A model generated the notes under the pieces. The model ran no database searches and was not told the origin of the DNA. It saw only the letters and a program-made list of their open reading frames with translations. The position numbers and the translations under genes are program-made. From JANXXV01 sp038230275 (GTDB lineage: Bacteria; Acidobacteriota; Terriglobia; Bryobacterales; Bryobacteraceae), in NCBI GenBank assembly GCA_038230275.1, contig JBBRNO010000151.1, forward strand, positions 1 to 15,747: a stretch of DNA of 15,747 bases, in the 5' to 3' direction. Of the stretch, positions 1-7,571 are shown piece by piece (the stretch's first letter is position 1; every line of letters begins with the position of its first letter).

Positions 1-432
1 ACTGCTCTGAACGTGCCACCTCAGGATTTCCAAGCCGGATTCCCGGGAGTGACGAAGCGATTCGAATGGTTCGCCATCGACTACACTGGCCGGTTCTGGA
101 TCGAGAAACCGGGAGACTACAAATTTCAACTGACTTCCGACGATGGCTCGAAGCTCTATATCGACGATCAGGTCGTGGTGGATAACGACGGCCAGCACCC
201 GCCGCAGACAAAGACGGCAAACGCGAACCTAAGCGGTGGAATCCACCGCCTTCGCGTATCGTATTTCCAGGGTCCCCGCTTTCAAATCGCTCTGCAATTG
301 ATGGTAGCTGGGCCCGGGGAGCAGTTCCGCCTATTCAGCACCGACGAATTCAAGCCTCCGCCGAACCCGGAAACCTGGACCTTCCCGGAAACTCCGGAAA
401 CCGCGAAAACGCCGGCCGCACGGACGCGCTAG
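1..432 (+). CDS. PA14-domain protein, C-terminal part
   Basis: The frame is open from the first base, so the gene begins upstream and only the last 143 codons are present. It ends with TAG. The visible part is a PA14-type beta-sandwich, a carbohydrate-binding or adhesion module usually found on secreted enzymes: it contains FWIEKPGDYKFQLTSDDGSK, then LYIDDQVVVDNDG and a GGIHRLRVSYFQGP strand, which is the usual order of the conserved PA14 strands and Asp-rich loop. A Pro/Glu/Thr-rich tail of about 30 residues follows. The partner domain, and so the function, lies outside the window. The downstream gene points the other way after a 16-bp gap with no room for a terminator. The internal GTG at base 13 is unlikely to be the true start, because the frame continues upstream of it. 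Confidence 0.8.
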   Translation, partial: TALNVPPQDFQAGFPGVTKRFEWFAIDYTGRFWIEKPGDYKFQLTSDDGSKLYIDDQVVVDNDGQHPPQTKTANANLSGGIHRLRVSYFQGPRFQIALQLMVAGPGEQFRLFSTDEFKPPPNPETWTFPETPETAKTPAARTR

Positions 433-448
433 GGTTACAAGGCTCTGT

Positions 449-643
449 TCAGATAGCGCCTTCGTTGTGGAATCGCGTGTACGCCAGCGATCCAATTACC
501 ACTGCCGCTACCGCCACTATAACGGCGGTGATCCACAAGCCTTTGTGGCTCTTCTTTAATTTCTGTGGAGTTTTCTGCAGAGCCGCCTTGCCGGCCGCTG
601 GAGAATCCTGATCTTCCGCAGCCGATTCCACCGACGCTGCCAT
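449..643 (-). CDS. Small single-span membrane protein, unknown function
   Basis: A short protein of 64 residues from the ATG whose first base is 643. A GTG at 694 would add 17 residues; neither start has a clear Shine-Dalgarno sequence. The first half is hydrophilic, Ala/Glu-rich then Lys-rich (PQKLKKSHKG). It is followed by one strong transmembrane helix (WITAVIVAVAAVVIGSLAY) and a short tail. The positive charges before the helix favour an N-in, C-out topology. It converges on the PA14 gene and ends in TGA. I do not recognise a family. The clean membrane segment after a basic stretch is the main reason to think it is real. Confidence 0.45.
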   Translation of the reverse strand: MAASVESAAEDQDSPAAGKAALQKTPQKLKKSHKGLWITAVIVAVAAVVIGSLAYTRFHNEGAI

Positions 644-961
644 GACGGGAATTCGACCGAGAGTCAAATCCCGCCGAAGGCGGTCCAAGAGCACAACATG
701 ATCAAGACTACGCTGATTGCTGATTTCATTTTGTTGAGTCCTTTATTCGTTCGGTGCGATGGAATTCCGTCCGCTCTACTAATTAGAGCGAAAAAGACAA
801 CTCCGTTTGGCTCACCTTTGCTGAACGGAATTCCATTTCGATGCGCAACTTGCCATGGGAATTGCGCGGGCCGAAGGCAAGAAACTCCGGCCCGTAAGTG
901 ACGGCCGGCCAGTCTTCACGACGTCCCGTCGCGACACACCGTGAATCCCCGTGAGGAATTC
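644..961. other. Gene-poor gap of about 300 bp
   Basis: No convincing coding sequence was found. The stretch is locally more AT-rich than its surroundings (about 690-840) and holds the nested inverted repeats listed separately. It lies upstream of the small membrane gene and downstream of the squalene-cyclase-like gene. It may carry the promoter of the former and the 3' end of the latter's transcript. No T-run terminator is evident on either strand. Confidence 0.5.
759..836. repeat. Nested inverted repeats, about 78 bp
   Basis: ATGGAATTCCGT at 759-770 is the exact reverse complement of ACGGAATTCCAT at 825-836. Inside lies a second perfect inverted repeat, CGCTCTA (772-778) and TAGAGCG (784-790) with a 5-base loop. 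Each outer arm also contains the self-palindrome GGAATTCC. No T-run follows the inner hairpin on either strand, so it is not a standard terminator. Possible roles are a remnant miniature inverted-repeat element, a structured leader RNA or a protein-binding site. The sequence alone does not decide. Confidence 0.55.
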
Positions 962-2029
962 CTACTCGCTTCCCAGCAATGCAGGCGACGCAAACGCCGT
1001 GGCCGCATCATTCATGAATTGAATCTGCATCGACCCGGCTTCAAATCTCTTATTCATGGACGAAGCTGCCCACGAACCTTGTTTGGAATCCTGATGCAGC
1101 GCAAGCCAGTCGAGAGCCCGGATCAATCGTGTGTCCGAGCGTGTCGCCCCGGCCTGCTGCAGTACGAACGCAGCAAGCCCGGTTGCATAGCTATTGCTGC
1201 TTGTGGACACCGGCGCCGCGGCTTGCTGTTTCCAGGGCCCTAAGGATTCCATCGTCCAGCCGCCATCCGGTCGTTGTCTACGCCAAACCTCCTCAACTAT
1301 CACCCGCCGCACCGCGGCAGGCAGCGCGTCAGGCAACCCTGTCGACGCCCACAGCAACATCAGCCGGTTGTGTAGCGATTGAGATTCCTGTTCCCGTTGC
1401 AGATACGCCGTCAGCGCCGCGACATGATTATGGACTTCCGGCCGGCCCCGATAACCATCGGGTGCCGGTCCCACGGCAAGAGCGGCCATCGTAGCCCCGA
1501 AGAACTTCGACTCAGGCATCTCCCAGGGATTCAGGTCCAGACTGAACCATGCCCATGCGCCGCGGTCCTTCCCATCGGAAATCTGCAACCGCCACATGCG
1601 ATCGAACGCGAGTACGGCGTCCGCGCTGCCCGCGTTTTCGAGTGTCAGCAGAAGGGCTGAAAGAATGGCCTCCACACCCATCTGCTGCTACGCCAGCCGT
1701 TCTTTGGCGAACGCGGGATAGACGTCTTTCGCGTCCGTTTTGCCAACGCGCGCCCGCAGTCCGTCAAGCAATCCGGTTTCGGATGGAGTGCGCCCGCCTT
1801 CACCCAGCGCCCGCCGGAGTGCTGGCCGCGCAATCAGATACGTCAGACCTGTGTGACACGAAACGCAAGGCCCGCCGGGTGCTTTCGCCGATTTCCACTC
1901 GAACCATTCCTTCTGCCGGGAATCCAGCTAGCCGGCCGCCAGCCGCTTGTTCCACTCTCCGCAGAAAGCAGTCGTGGCCACCAGCACGGCAACCGCGGCA
2001 AAACGGAAAATACCGCACGATCCTCGCAT
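962..2029 (-). pseudogene. Heme-containing squalene-cyclase-like toroid protein, interrupted by two in-frame TAG codons
   Basis: One uninterrupted frame of 356 codons runs from the ATG at 2029 to the TAG at 962-964, except for TAG at codon 34 (1928-1930) and codon 114 (1688-1690). Residues 1-24 form a signal peptide (GIFRFAAVAVLVATTAF). Residues 55-59 are a CVSCH heme-c motif. The rest, from about residue 100, resembles the alpha-alpha barrel repeats of prenyltransferase/squalene cyclase proteins, with an RRQRPDGGWTMESLG repeat near the middle. All three parts lie in the same frame with no indel and the expected order of domains. TAG at codon 34 sits where I would expect Tyr (AAG-x-LDSR) from memory of similar proteins. 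Codon 114 lies in RLA-x-QQMGVEAIL, where Glu or Gln would be one base away. Translation could restart at the ATG at 1681 (239 residues, lacking the signal and heme). The start is 46 bp from the divergent oxidoreductase gene. It is most simply a recent pseudogene, although readthrough cannot be excluded. Confidence 0.75.
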
Positions 2030-2063
2030 GCGCCTATGGTACAGAAAGAGTGCCAATCGGAGC

Positions 2064-2069
2064 TAAAAT
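2064..2069 (+). promoter_or_regulatory. Candidate -10 element next to the ATG of the oxidoreductase operon
   Basis: TAAAAT lies 6 bases before the ATG at 2076, and no Shine-Dalgarno sequence separates them. If used as a -10, transcription would start at or next to the ATG and give a leaderless mRNA. No good -35 is visible at about 2041-2047. The element sits in the 46-bp space shared with the divergent squalene-cyclase-like gene. Confidence 0.3.
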
Positions 2070-2075
2070 AGAGCC

Positions 2076-3374
2076 ATGATCGATCCCAAGACACCCCAAG
2101 CCCGCCGTGATTTCCTGAAGGCGAGCGCGTTAGGCACAGCACTAGCTGCCGGATTTCCGGCTATCCTCTCCGCCCAATCCACCAAAGCCATCAAGGTAGG
2201 GCTGGTGGGATGCGGCGGACGCGGAACGGGAGCAGCCTCACAAGCTCTGAATGCGGATGATTATTCCGAACTAACTGCGGTGGCTGATGTCTACCAGGAT
2301 CGGATCGACGATAGCCTAAACACGCTACGCACAGTCAGCGACGGCAAGATCAGCCATAAGGTAAAAGTGGATCCGAAGAACCAGTTTGTCGGCCTGAACG
2401 CTTACCAGAAGTTGATCGATAGCGGCGTGGACGTAGTGCTGCTTGCCACGCCTCCAGGCTTTCGTCCACAACACATCCGCGCGGTGATTGAGGCGGGCAA
2501 GCACGTCTTCTGCGAAAAGCCGGTCGCGGTGGATGCGCCGGGCGTCCGTGACGTACTGGAATCCGTGAAGCTGGCCAAGCAGAAGAATATCTCGCTGGTA
2601 TCCGGCTTCTGCTGGCGCTATAGCAACTACATCAAGGAGACTTTTGAGCAGATAGAAAACGGCGCGATCGGTGACATTGTGGCTTACTACGCCACCTATT
2701 ACACCAGCCCAGTAAAGCCAATGCCGGATGCCAGCGAGCGACCGGCGGGTATGAGCGACGTGGAATGGCAGATCCGCAACTGGTATAACTTCGGCTGGCT
2801 CTGCGGCGACAGCTTGGTGGAGCAGGCCGTTCACAGCGTGGATAAAGTAGCGTGGGCCATGAAAGATGCCCCGCCGGTGAGTTGCGTCGCCACCGGCGGC
2901 CGTCAGATTCCGGCGAAGGGTGGAAATATCTTCGACCACTTCGAAGTCAATTACCTCTATCCGAACAATGTGCGTGCCTTCGTAGCCTGCCGTCAAATGG
3001 AAGGCTGCTATAACGAGAACTCCGATTACATCCTGGGCACAAAGGGTACTGCGACCATCGGCCGGGGTCCTCTGCCGCGCATCGAAGGGGAGAAGAAGTG
3101 GACCTTCCAGGGCACCAAGTACGACATGTATCAGGCCGAGCATGACGCGTTGTTCGCCTCCATCCGCCAGGGCAAGCCGATAAACAACGGCGTCCGCATG
3201 GTAACCAGTACAATGCTGGCGATCATGGGCCGCATGGCCGCCTACACCGGCCAACAGATTACGTGGGACCAGGCGATGAATTCGCAGGAGAAGTTGGGGC
3301 CAGACAAAGTGGATTGGAACATGAGTCTGCCTGTTGCACCGATGCCTCTGCCTGGCAGAAACAAGGCCATCTGA
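2076..3374 (+). CDS. Tat-exported Gfo/Idh/MocA-family oxidoreductase
   Basis: This is a 432-residue NAD(P)-dependent oxidoreductase, probably acting on a sugar or sugar derivative outside the cytoplasm. Residues 8-34 form a Tat signal (QARRDFLKAS followed by a hydrophobic stretch ending in ILSA). The Rossmann fold follows, with VGLVGCGGRGTGAA as the dinucleotide loop. The family's conserved E-K-P is present in HVFCEKPVAVD at about residues 143-153, where the Lys is the usual catalytic residue. The C-terminal half is the Gfo/Idh/MocA beta-sheet substrate domain. Twin-arginine export of such enzymes is common in acidobacteria, planctomycetes and Bacteroidetes. It is the first gene of a four-gene run, and its TGA is one base from the next ATG. 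The exact substrate cannot be read from the sequence. Confidence 0.9.
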   Translation: MIDPKTPQARRDFLKASALGTALAAGFPAILSAQSTKAIKVGLVGCGGRGTGAASQALNADDYSELTAVADVYQDRIDDSLNTLRTVSDGKISHKVKVDPKNQFVGLNAYQKLIDSGVDVVLLATPPGFRPQHIRAVIEAGKHVFCEKPVAVDAPGVRDVLESVKLAKQKNISLVSGFCWRYSNYIKETFEQIENGAIGDIVAYYATYYTSPVKPMPDASERPAGMSDVEWQIRNWYNFGWLCGDSLVEQAVHSVDKVAWAMKDAPPVSCVATGGRQIPAKGGNIFDHFEVNYLYPNNVRAFVACRQMEGCYNENSDYILGTKGTATIGRGPLPRIEGEKKWTFQGTKYDMYQAEHDALFASIRQGKPINNGVRMVTSTMLAIMGRMAAYTGQQITWDQAMNSQEKLGPDKVDWNMSLPVAPMPLPGRNKAI

Positions 3375-3375
3375 C

Positions 3376-4665
3376 ATGCGTCGGGGATTTCTCTCGGCCG
3401 CGGTGCTGATCGCCATGCCCGCGCTGGCGGCGGTGGATTTCCAAAAACAAGTAGCCCCGGTTCTGGAAGCCAACTGCCTGCATTGCCATGGACCGGCCAA
3501 CGCTCTGGGAGGGCTGCGCCTGGACACAAAGCCGAAGTCCGCTACCCGGCTGGCCGCCGTGATGGAGATCGCCCCAGAGCAACCGGGCGCCATGCCCCCT
3601 GGTGGACCGCAAGTTGCCAAGGCGCAGCGCGACACCATCCGCCAATGGATCGCGGAGGGCGCGCAATGGCCGGAAGGCTTCGTCATCCGCGTGAATAAAG
3701 CCGCTCGCTCGGAAGCAGTCGAACGTGCGACCGTTGCAAAGCTTCACGCGAAGATAATGGCGGGTAGCGCTCCCTCGAAGATGGAGCCTTACAAGATCAT
3801 GATCCCCGGCACCGATGTCTCGTTCTCCATGATTCCGATCCCAGCGGGCGAATTCACCATGGGTACACCCGTCACCGAAGCCGATCGCGGCAAAGATGAA
3901 GGCCCGCGGCACAAAGTGAAGATCGAACCATTCTGGATGGGAAAGTACGAAGTAACCTGGGACGAATACCGGCACTTCATGTTCGCCCAACAAGCCGGAG
4001 AAACGACCGGCGCCGACGAAGTAGTGGACGCGTTAAGCCGCCCGACGCGGCCCTATGTGGAGATGAGCTTCGGCATGGGGATTAACGGTTATCCCGCCAT
4101 CAGCATGACGCAGCACGCGGCCAATAAGTTCGCCGAGTGGCTTAGCGCAAAGACCGGGCAGTTCTACCGGCTGCCTACCGAAGCTGAGTGGGAATACGCG
4201 TGTCGGGCTGGAACTACTACAGCCTATTCGTTTGGGAACGACGCCTCAAAGCTGGGGGAATACGCCTGGTTTGAGGGCAACAGTAACGGGAAGTACGAAA
4301 AGGTTGGCACTAAGAAGCCGAACCCGTGGGGACTTTACGACATGCACGGCAATGTCGCCGAATGGACTCTCGATCAATACACGAAGTATTCCGCCGAACC
4401 AGCGTTGGAGCCGTGGGTGAAATCGACGAAACCCTATCCGCACGCCACGCGCGGGGGAGGTTGGAGCGATCCGGCCGACCGGCTGCGATCCGGCGCCCGT
4501 CTGGGTTCAGACTCGTCGTGGAAGATGCAGGACCCGCAGCTTCCGAAAAGCATCTGGTATCTCACCGACGCGCAGTTTTTGGGCTTCCGCCTGGTCCGCC
4601 CGTTGAAAGCTCCGTCAGAGCAGCACATGTACCAATACTGGAATAACGGTGTGGAAAAAGAGTAG
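3376..4665 (+). CDS. Secreted cytochrome-c-like plus SUMF1/FGE-like protein
   Basis: This 429-residue protein starts at the ATG one base after the preceding TGA; the upstream ATG in the same frame would remove the export signal (MRRGFLSAAVLIAMPALA) from the N-terminus. Residues 25-100 are a planctomycete-type cytochrome c module with the heme motif CLHCH (34-38) and GAMPPGGP. Residues about 150-415 are a formylglycine-generating-enzyme-like (SUMF1) domain: IPAGEFTMGTPV, FWMGKYEVTWDEY, YRLPTEAEWEYACRAGTT, NPWGLYDMHGNVAEW and FLGFRLVRP. The strand RGGGWSDPADRLRSGAR (about 360-376) lacks the two cysteines that give true FGE its activity. Sulfatase activation is therefore unlikely, and a binding or other role is more probable. 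The C-terminus overlaps apbE by 17 bp. The heme module suggests a redox role alongside its oxidoreductase neighbour, but that is inference. Confidence 0.88.
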   Translation: MRRGFLSAAVLIAMPALAAVDFQKQVAPVLEANCLHCHGPANALGGLRLDTKPKSATRLAAVMEIAPEQPGAMPPGGPQVAKAQRDTIRQWIAEGAQWPEGFVIRVNKAARSEAVERATVAKLHAKIMAGSAPSKMEPYKIMIPGTDVSFSMIPIPAGEFTMGTPVTEADRGKDEGPRHKVKIEPFWMGKYEVTWDEYRHFMFAQQAGETTGADEVVDALSRPTRPYVEMSFGMGINGYPAISMTQHAANKFAEWLSAKTGQFYRLPTEAEWEYACRAGTTTAYSFGNDASKLGEYAWFEGNSNGKYEKVGTKKPNPWGLYDMHGNVAEWTLDQYTKYSAEPALEPWVKSTKPYPHATRGGGWSDPADRLRSGARLGSDSSWKMQDPQLPKSIWYLTDAQFLGFRLVRPLKAPSEQHMYQYWNNGVEKE

Positions 4666-5578
4666 CCTGCTGCTGCTCTGCCTCCCGCTGCTGGCGGAGA
4701 AGTTTGAAAGAGTAGAGCCCCACATGGGAACGCTCTTTCGGATTACGGTGGATGCGCCCAATGTGGATGTTGCCCACGCAGCATTCGACGCCGCCTTTGC
4801 CCGGGTCCGCGAACTGGACGAGATCCTCTCCGACTACAAGCCGCAAAGCGAACTGCTGCGCCTGTCCACCAGGCCAGTGCGGATTAGCCGTGATCTTTTC
4901 CTGGTGCTGGAGACCGCGCAGCGGCTTGCTGCTCAAACTGGCGGAGCCTTCGACATCACTATGGGTCCGGTAATCCAGCTATGGCGGCGTGCCAGGCAAG
5001 ACAAGATGCTGCCCTCGGGCAAAGCCCGTGCCGAGGCGCTCAGCCGGACCGGCTACCCGAAACTGATTCTGAACCCCGCCACGCGAACGGCACATCTTAC
5101 CCAGCCCGGGATGCAACTGGATGCCGGCGGTATCGCAAAAGGCTATGCCGCTGACGAAGCTCTGCTTGTGCTCCGGAACATGGGCCTCTCCAACGCGCTG
5201 GTTGCGGCTAGCGGCGATCTGGCAATCGGCCAAGAGCCGAGGACAATTGTTGTCGAGCCGGCTGCCGGTTTTCGGCGCCGAATCACTCTGTCCAACGCCG
5301 CTGTTTCCACCTCTGGCGATACCGAACAATTCCTGGAGATCGACGGCAAGCGCTATTCGCATATCATCGATCCCAGCACGGGCCAAGCGTTGACAACGCG
5401 CATCGGCGTTACGATTGTCGCGTCGCACGGAATCACCGCGGATAGCTTGGCGACGGCAATCTGCGTAATGGGTCCGGAACGCGGAATCGAGTTCGTGAAT
5501 CGCCATCCCGGCATCTCGGCACTGATCGTGATTGACGGTAAGCCGGTAGCGGCAACCGGTCTATTCGGGAGAGAATAG
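4649..5578 (+). CDS. apbE: FAD:protein FMN transferase (ApbE family)
   Basis: This 309-residue protein starts with GTG at 4649 inside the end of the preceding gene, a 17-bp overlap that suggests translational coupling. A hydrophobic leader (SSLLLLCLPLLA) implies export. Family motifs appear in order: HMGTLFRITV, ELDEILSDYKPQSELLRLS, GGAFDITMGPVIQLWR, LDAGGIAKGYAADEAL, then AASGDLAIG, SHIIDPSTGQAL and ITADSLATAICVMG, which contains the Asp/Thr metal-binding region. ApbE enzymes attach FMN from FAD covalently to a Thr or Ser of an exported redox protein. No target with the usual D-x-x-[ST]-G-A-[ST] motif was found in this window, so its substrate is elsewhere or unusual. Length is normal for the family. 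Confidence 0.92.
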   Translation: MWKKSSLLLLCLPLLAEKFERVEPHMGTLFRITVDAPNVDVAHAAFDAAFARVRELDEILSDYKPQSELLRLSTRPVRISRDLFLVLETAQRLAAQTGGAFDITMGPVIQLWRRARQDKMLPSGKARAEALSRTGYPKLILNPATRTAHLTQPGMQLDAGGIAKGYAADEALLVLRNMGLSNALVAASGDLAIGQEPRTIVVEPAAGFRRRITLSNAAVSTSGDTEQFLEIDGKRYSHIIDPSTGQALTTRIGVTIVASHGITADSLATAICVMGPERGIEFVNRHPGISALIVIDGKPVAATGLFGRE

Positions 5579-5582
5579 TCCC

Positions 5583-7565
5583 ATGCGCAAGTGCATTCTC
5601 ACCGCGATCCTGGCAACCAGCCTCTATGCCCAGACTGCCGCAACCCCAAAGACATTCGAATTGAAAGGGGATCAGACCTGGGTGGACACCGCCATAGATA
5701 TTGGCATTGGTGATGTCGTCGTGATCACCGCAACCGGCAGCTTGCAGTATCCCCAGTCGAAAGCGAATGGTCCCGAAGGTCTGCCGCGCAGCTGGAAGGA
5801 TCTGCTCCGCACCATGCCGGTGGTGGACGCGGGCCGGGGCTCCGTGATCGGCCGCATCGGCGGCGCTGAGACGGCGCAGCCGTTTCTGATCGGACCGAAG
5901 CGTGAGATGTCGGCTTCCCGGATAGGCCGCCTTTCGGTCGGCATCAACCAGGCCTCGGGCGACAAGGGGACCGGCAGCTATCAGGTCTCCATCGCGGTTA
6001 CGGCTGCGAAAGTAGATACAACTAAAGCAACCCCAAATGTTCACATCCCGGAAATCACGGTGGAGATGCTCGACAGGATTCCCACCCGCATCAGCGATCT
6101 GCAAGGCAACGTCGGCGACCGGGTGAATTTCGTAATGGTCGGATCGGAAGAGAAGGTGAGGCAGGCTTTTCAGGCGGCCGGTTGGGTGACGGTGGATCGC
6201 GAGACCAAGGACGCCATAATGCATGGACTGATGGCCAGTCTTTCCAAGCAGGCCTACCTCCAGATGCCGATGAGCGTCTTGTATCTTTTTGGACGGCCTC
6301 AGGATTACGGACTTGCCCATGCCGAACCGATTTCCGTCGTCGCCACCCGGCATCATCTCCGATTGTGGAAGGCACCGTTTGAGGTGGAAGGCCAGACGGT
6401 TTGGGCCGGCGCCGCCACGCACGACATTGGCTTTGAACGCGACAAGCGCAATAACGGAGTGACCCACAAGATCGATCCCAAGGTGGATCTGGAGCGCGAG
6501 TACGTAGCCCAGAGCCTGAACGATACCGGCCTGGTTGCGAAGCTCAGCTTCGTCACGCCATCGAATCCGATTAGAACGGCGAAGACGGCAACCGGAGGCA
6601 GTTTTGAGTCCGACGGAAGAACGCAGATCATTGTTCTGACCGCGCCGTCGGCTGACTACACCGGAAGCTTCTCGGACATGTTCTGTTCAGTGCTCGATCA
6701 AAACGCGGACGGTGGAAACTGGGGCGCGTGTTCGCAATATATGGAATCGCCATCTACCAAGAAGGTCGAATTGGCAGCGATCCCCACGAAGTACCGGCTG
6801 CTGATTGTACCCGGCATCATGAACTCTTGCGCCTCCATGGCGCCCGCGTTTGATGAAGGCCAGAAGGTGCTTCGCGAAAAGCAAGGGATGACTGTGGAAT
6901 TGCTGGCTGTGCCAAATGACGCGAGTGAGGTGAATGCGAAGACGATCGCACAGTATCTCAAAGACCACATGAAAGACGATCAGCGGAAGTACATCGTTCT
7001 GGGTTACAGCAAGGGCGCGCCGGATCTTCAAACGATGCTGGCCACCGATAAAGAAGCCGCTGCATCGGTGGCCGCTTTCGTCACCGTAGCTGGAGCCATT
7101 GGTGGATCGCCCATTGCCGATATTCTGCCTGCGATGCTGGACAAATACATGCAGCTGATGAAATTCGGCGGGTGTAAGGGAGATGTATCTACCGGCTTCA
7201 AGAGTCTGAAACGCGATGTGAGGCAGGCCTTCCTGGCGAGCTATCCGAACCCGATGGTGCCCACCTATTCCATCGCCGCGGTCTCCGATGCTTCGAATAC
7301 GTCGAAGATGCTGCTGGAAAGCTGGAAGCTGCTGTCGGTTTTCGATCCAAAGCAGGATAGCCAATTGACGCGGGACGACGCCATTGTTCCGGGCGCCAAG
7401 TATCTTGGCACCGCGCGCGCGGATCATTTGGCCGTCGGACTGCCTTTGGATAAGCTCGCAGACAAGTCGCTGCTCTCTTTCCTGGACCACGGCAAATTTC
7501 CGCGCGCGGCACTGCTGGAATCAATCGTGCGTTACGTGGTGCAAGATCTGGAGACTGCGAAGTAG
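5583..7565 (+). CDS. Exported LecA-like / LssY_C / alpha-beta-hydrolase fusion
   Basis: This 660-residue protein begins 4 bp after apbE, with GGGAGAG just upstream. Residues 1-17 form a signal peptide ending in SLYAQ. Residues about 21-140 resemble the PA-IL/LecA galactose-binding beta-sandwich (QTWVDTAIDIGIGDVVVITA, then GSVIGRIGG and QPFLIGPKREM). Residues about 160-330 match the LssY C-terminal domain (DRIPTRISDLQGNVGDRVNF, VSEE-type linker, MSVLYLFGRPQDYGLA, and a THDIGFERDKRNNGVTHKID region). Residues about 400-660 look like an alpha/beta hydrolase: LLIVPGIMNSC, then a GYSKG nucleophile elbow with Ser476, DDAIVPG (Asp598/599) and ADHLAVGLP (His615), in the right order for a catalytic triad. 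Substrate is unknown; an ester or lipid in the envelope would fit. It is the last gene of the run. Its TAG abuts the opposite gene's stop. Confidence 0.8.
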   Translation: MRKCILTAILATSLYAQTAATPKTFELKGDQTWVDTAIDIGIGDVVVITATGSLQYPQSKANGPEGLPRSWKDLLRTMPVVDAGRGSVIGRIGGAETAQPFLIGPKREMSASRIGRLSVGINQASGDKGTGSYQVSIAVTAAKVDTTKATPNVHIPEITVEMLDRIPTRISDLQGNVGDRVNFVMVGSEEKVRQAFQAAGWVTVDRETKDAIMHGLMASLSKQAYLQMPMSVLYLFGRPQDYGLAHAEPISVVATRHHLRLWKAPFEVEGQTVWAGAATHDIGFERDKRNNGVTHKIDPKVDLEREYVAQSLNDTGLVAKLSFVTPSNPIRTAKTATGGSFESDGRTQIIVLTAPSADYTGSFSDMFCSVLDQNADGGNWGACSQYMESPSTKKVELAAIPTKYRLLIVPGIMNSCASMAPAFDEGQKVLREKQGMTVELLAVPNDASEVNAKTIAQYLKDHMKDDQRKYIVLGYSKGAPDLQTMLATDKEAAASVAAFVTVAGAIGGSPIADILPAMLDKYMQLMKFGGCKGDVSTGFKSLKRDVRQAFLASYPNPMVPTYSIAAVSDASNTSKMLLESWKLLSVFDPKQDSQLTRDDAIVPGAKYLGTARADHLAVGLPLDKLADKSLLSFLDHGKFPRAALLESIVRYVVQDLETAK

Positions 7566-7571
7566 CTACTT
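7560..7571. repeat. 12-bp perfect palindrome made of two facing stop codons
   Basis: AAGTAGCTACTT reads the same on both strands. The two central TAG codons (7563-7565 on + and 7566-7568 on -) end the hydrolase fusion and the cytochrome gene. There is no spacing between the genes, so no conventional terminator can fit here. Confidence 0.85.

Noticed and set aside
698..901. Short open frame with CATCH, a heme-like motif, and a hydrophobic start
   Set aside because: It runs through both arms of the inverted repeats, has no ribosome site and no recognisable fold; the CxxCH is probably chance.
1688..1930. TAG reassigned to a sense codon
   Set aside because: At least six other genes here end in TAG at the expected place, and no suppressor tRNA is present in the window.
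2325..3686. Long open frame of 453 codons on the minus strand
   Set aside because: It is antisense to the clear Gfo/Idh/MocA and cytochrome/SUMF1 genes; its composition is that of a mirrored GC-rich coding strand.
5433..6467. 344-codon minus-strand open frame
   Set aside because: It mirrors apbE and the LssY_C gene and shows no family motifs.
4649..7565. FMN-attachment motif for ApbE in neighbouring proteins
   Set aside because: No D-x-x-[ST]-G-A-[ST] was found; near matches such as VAGAT in the M16 partner lack the Asp.
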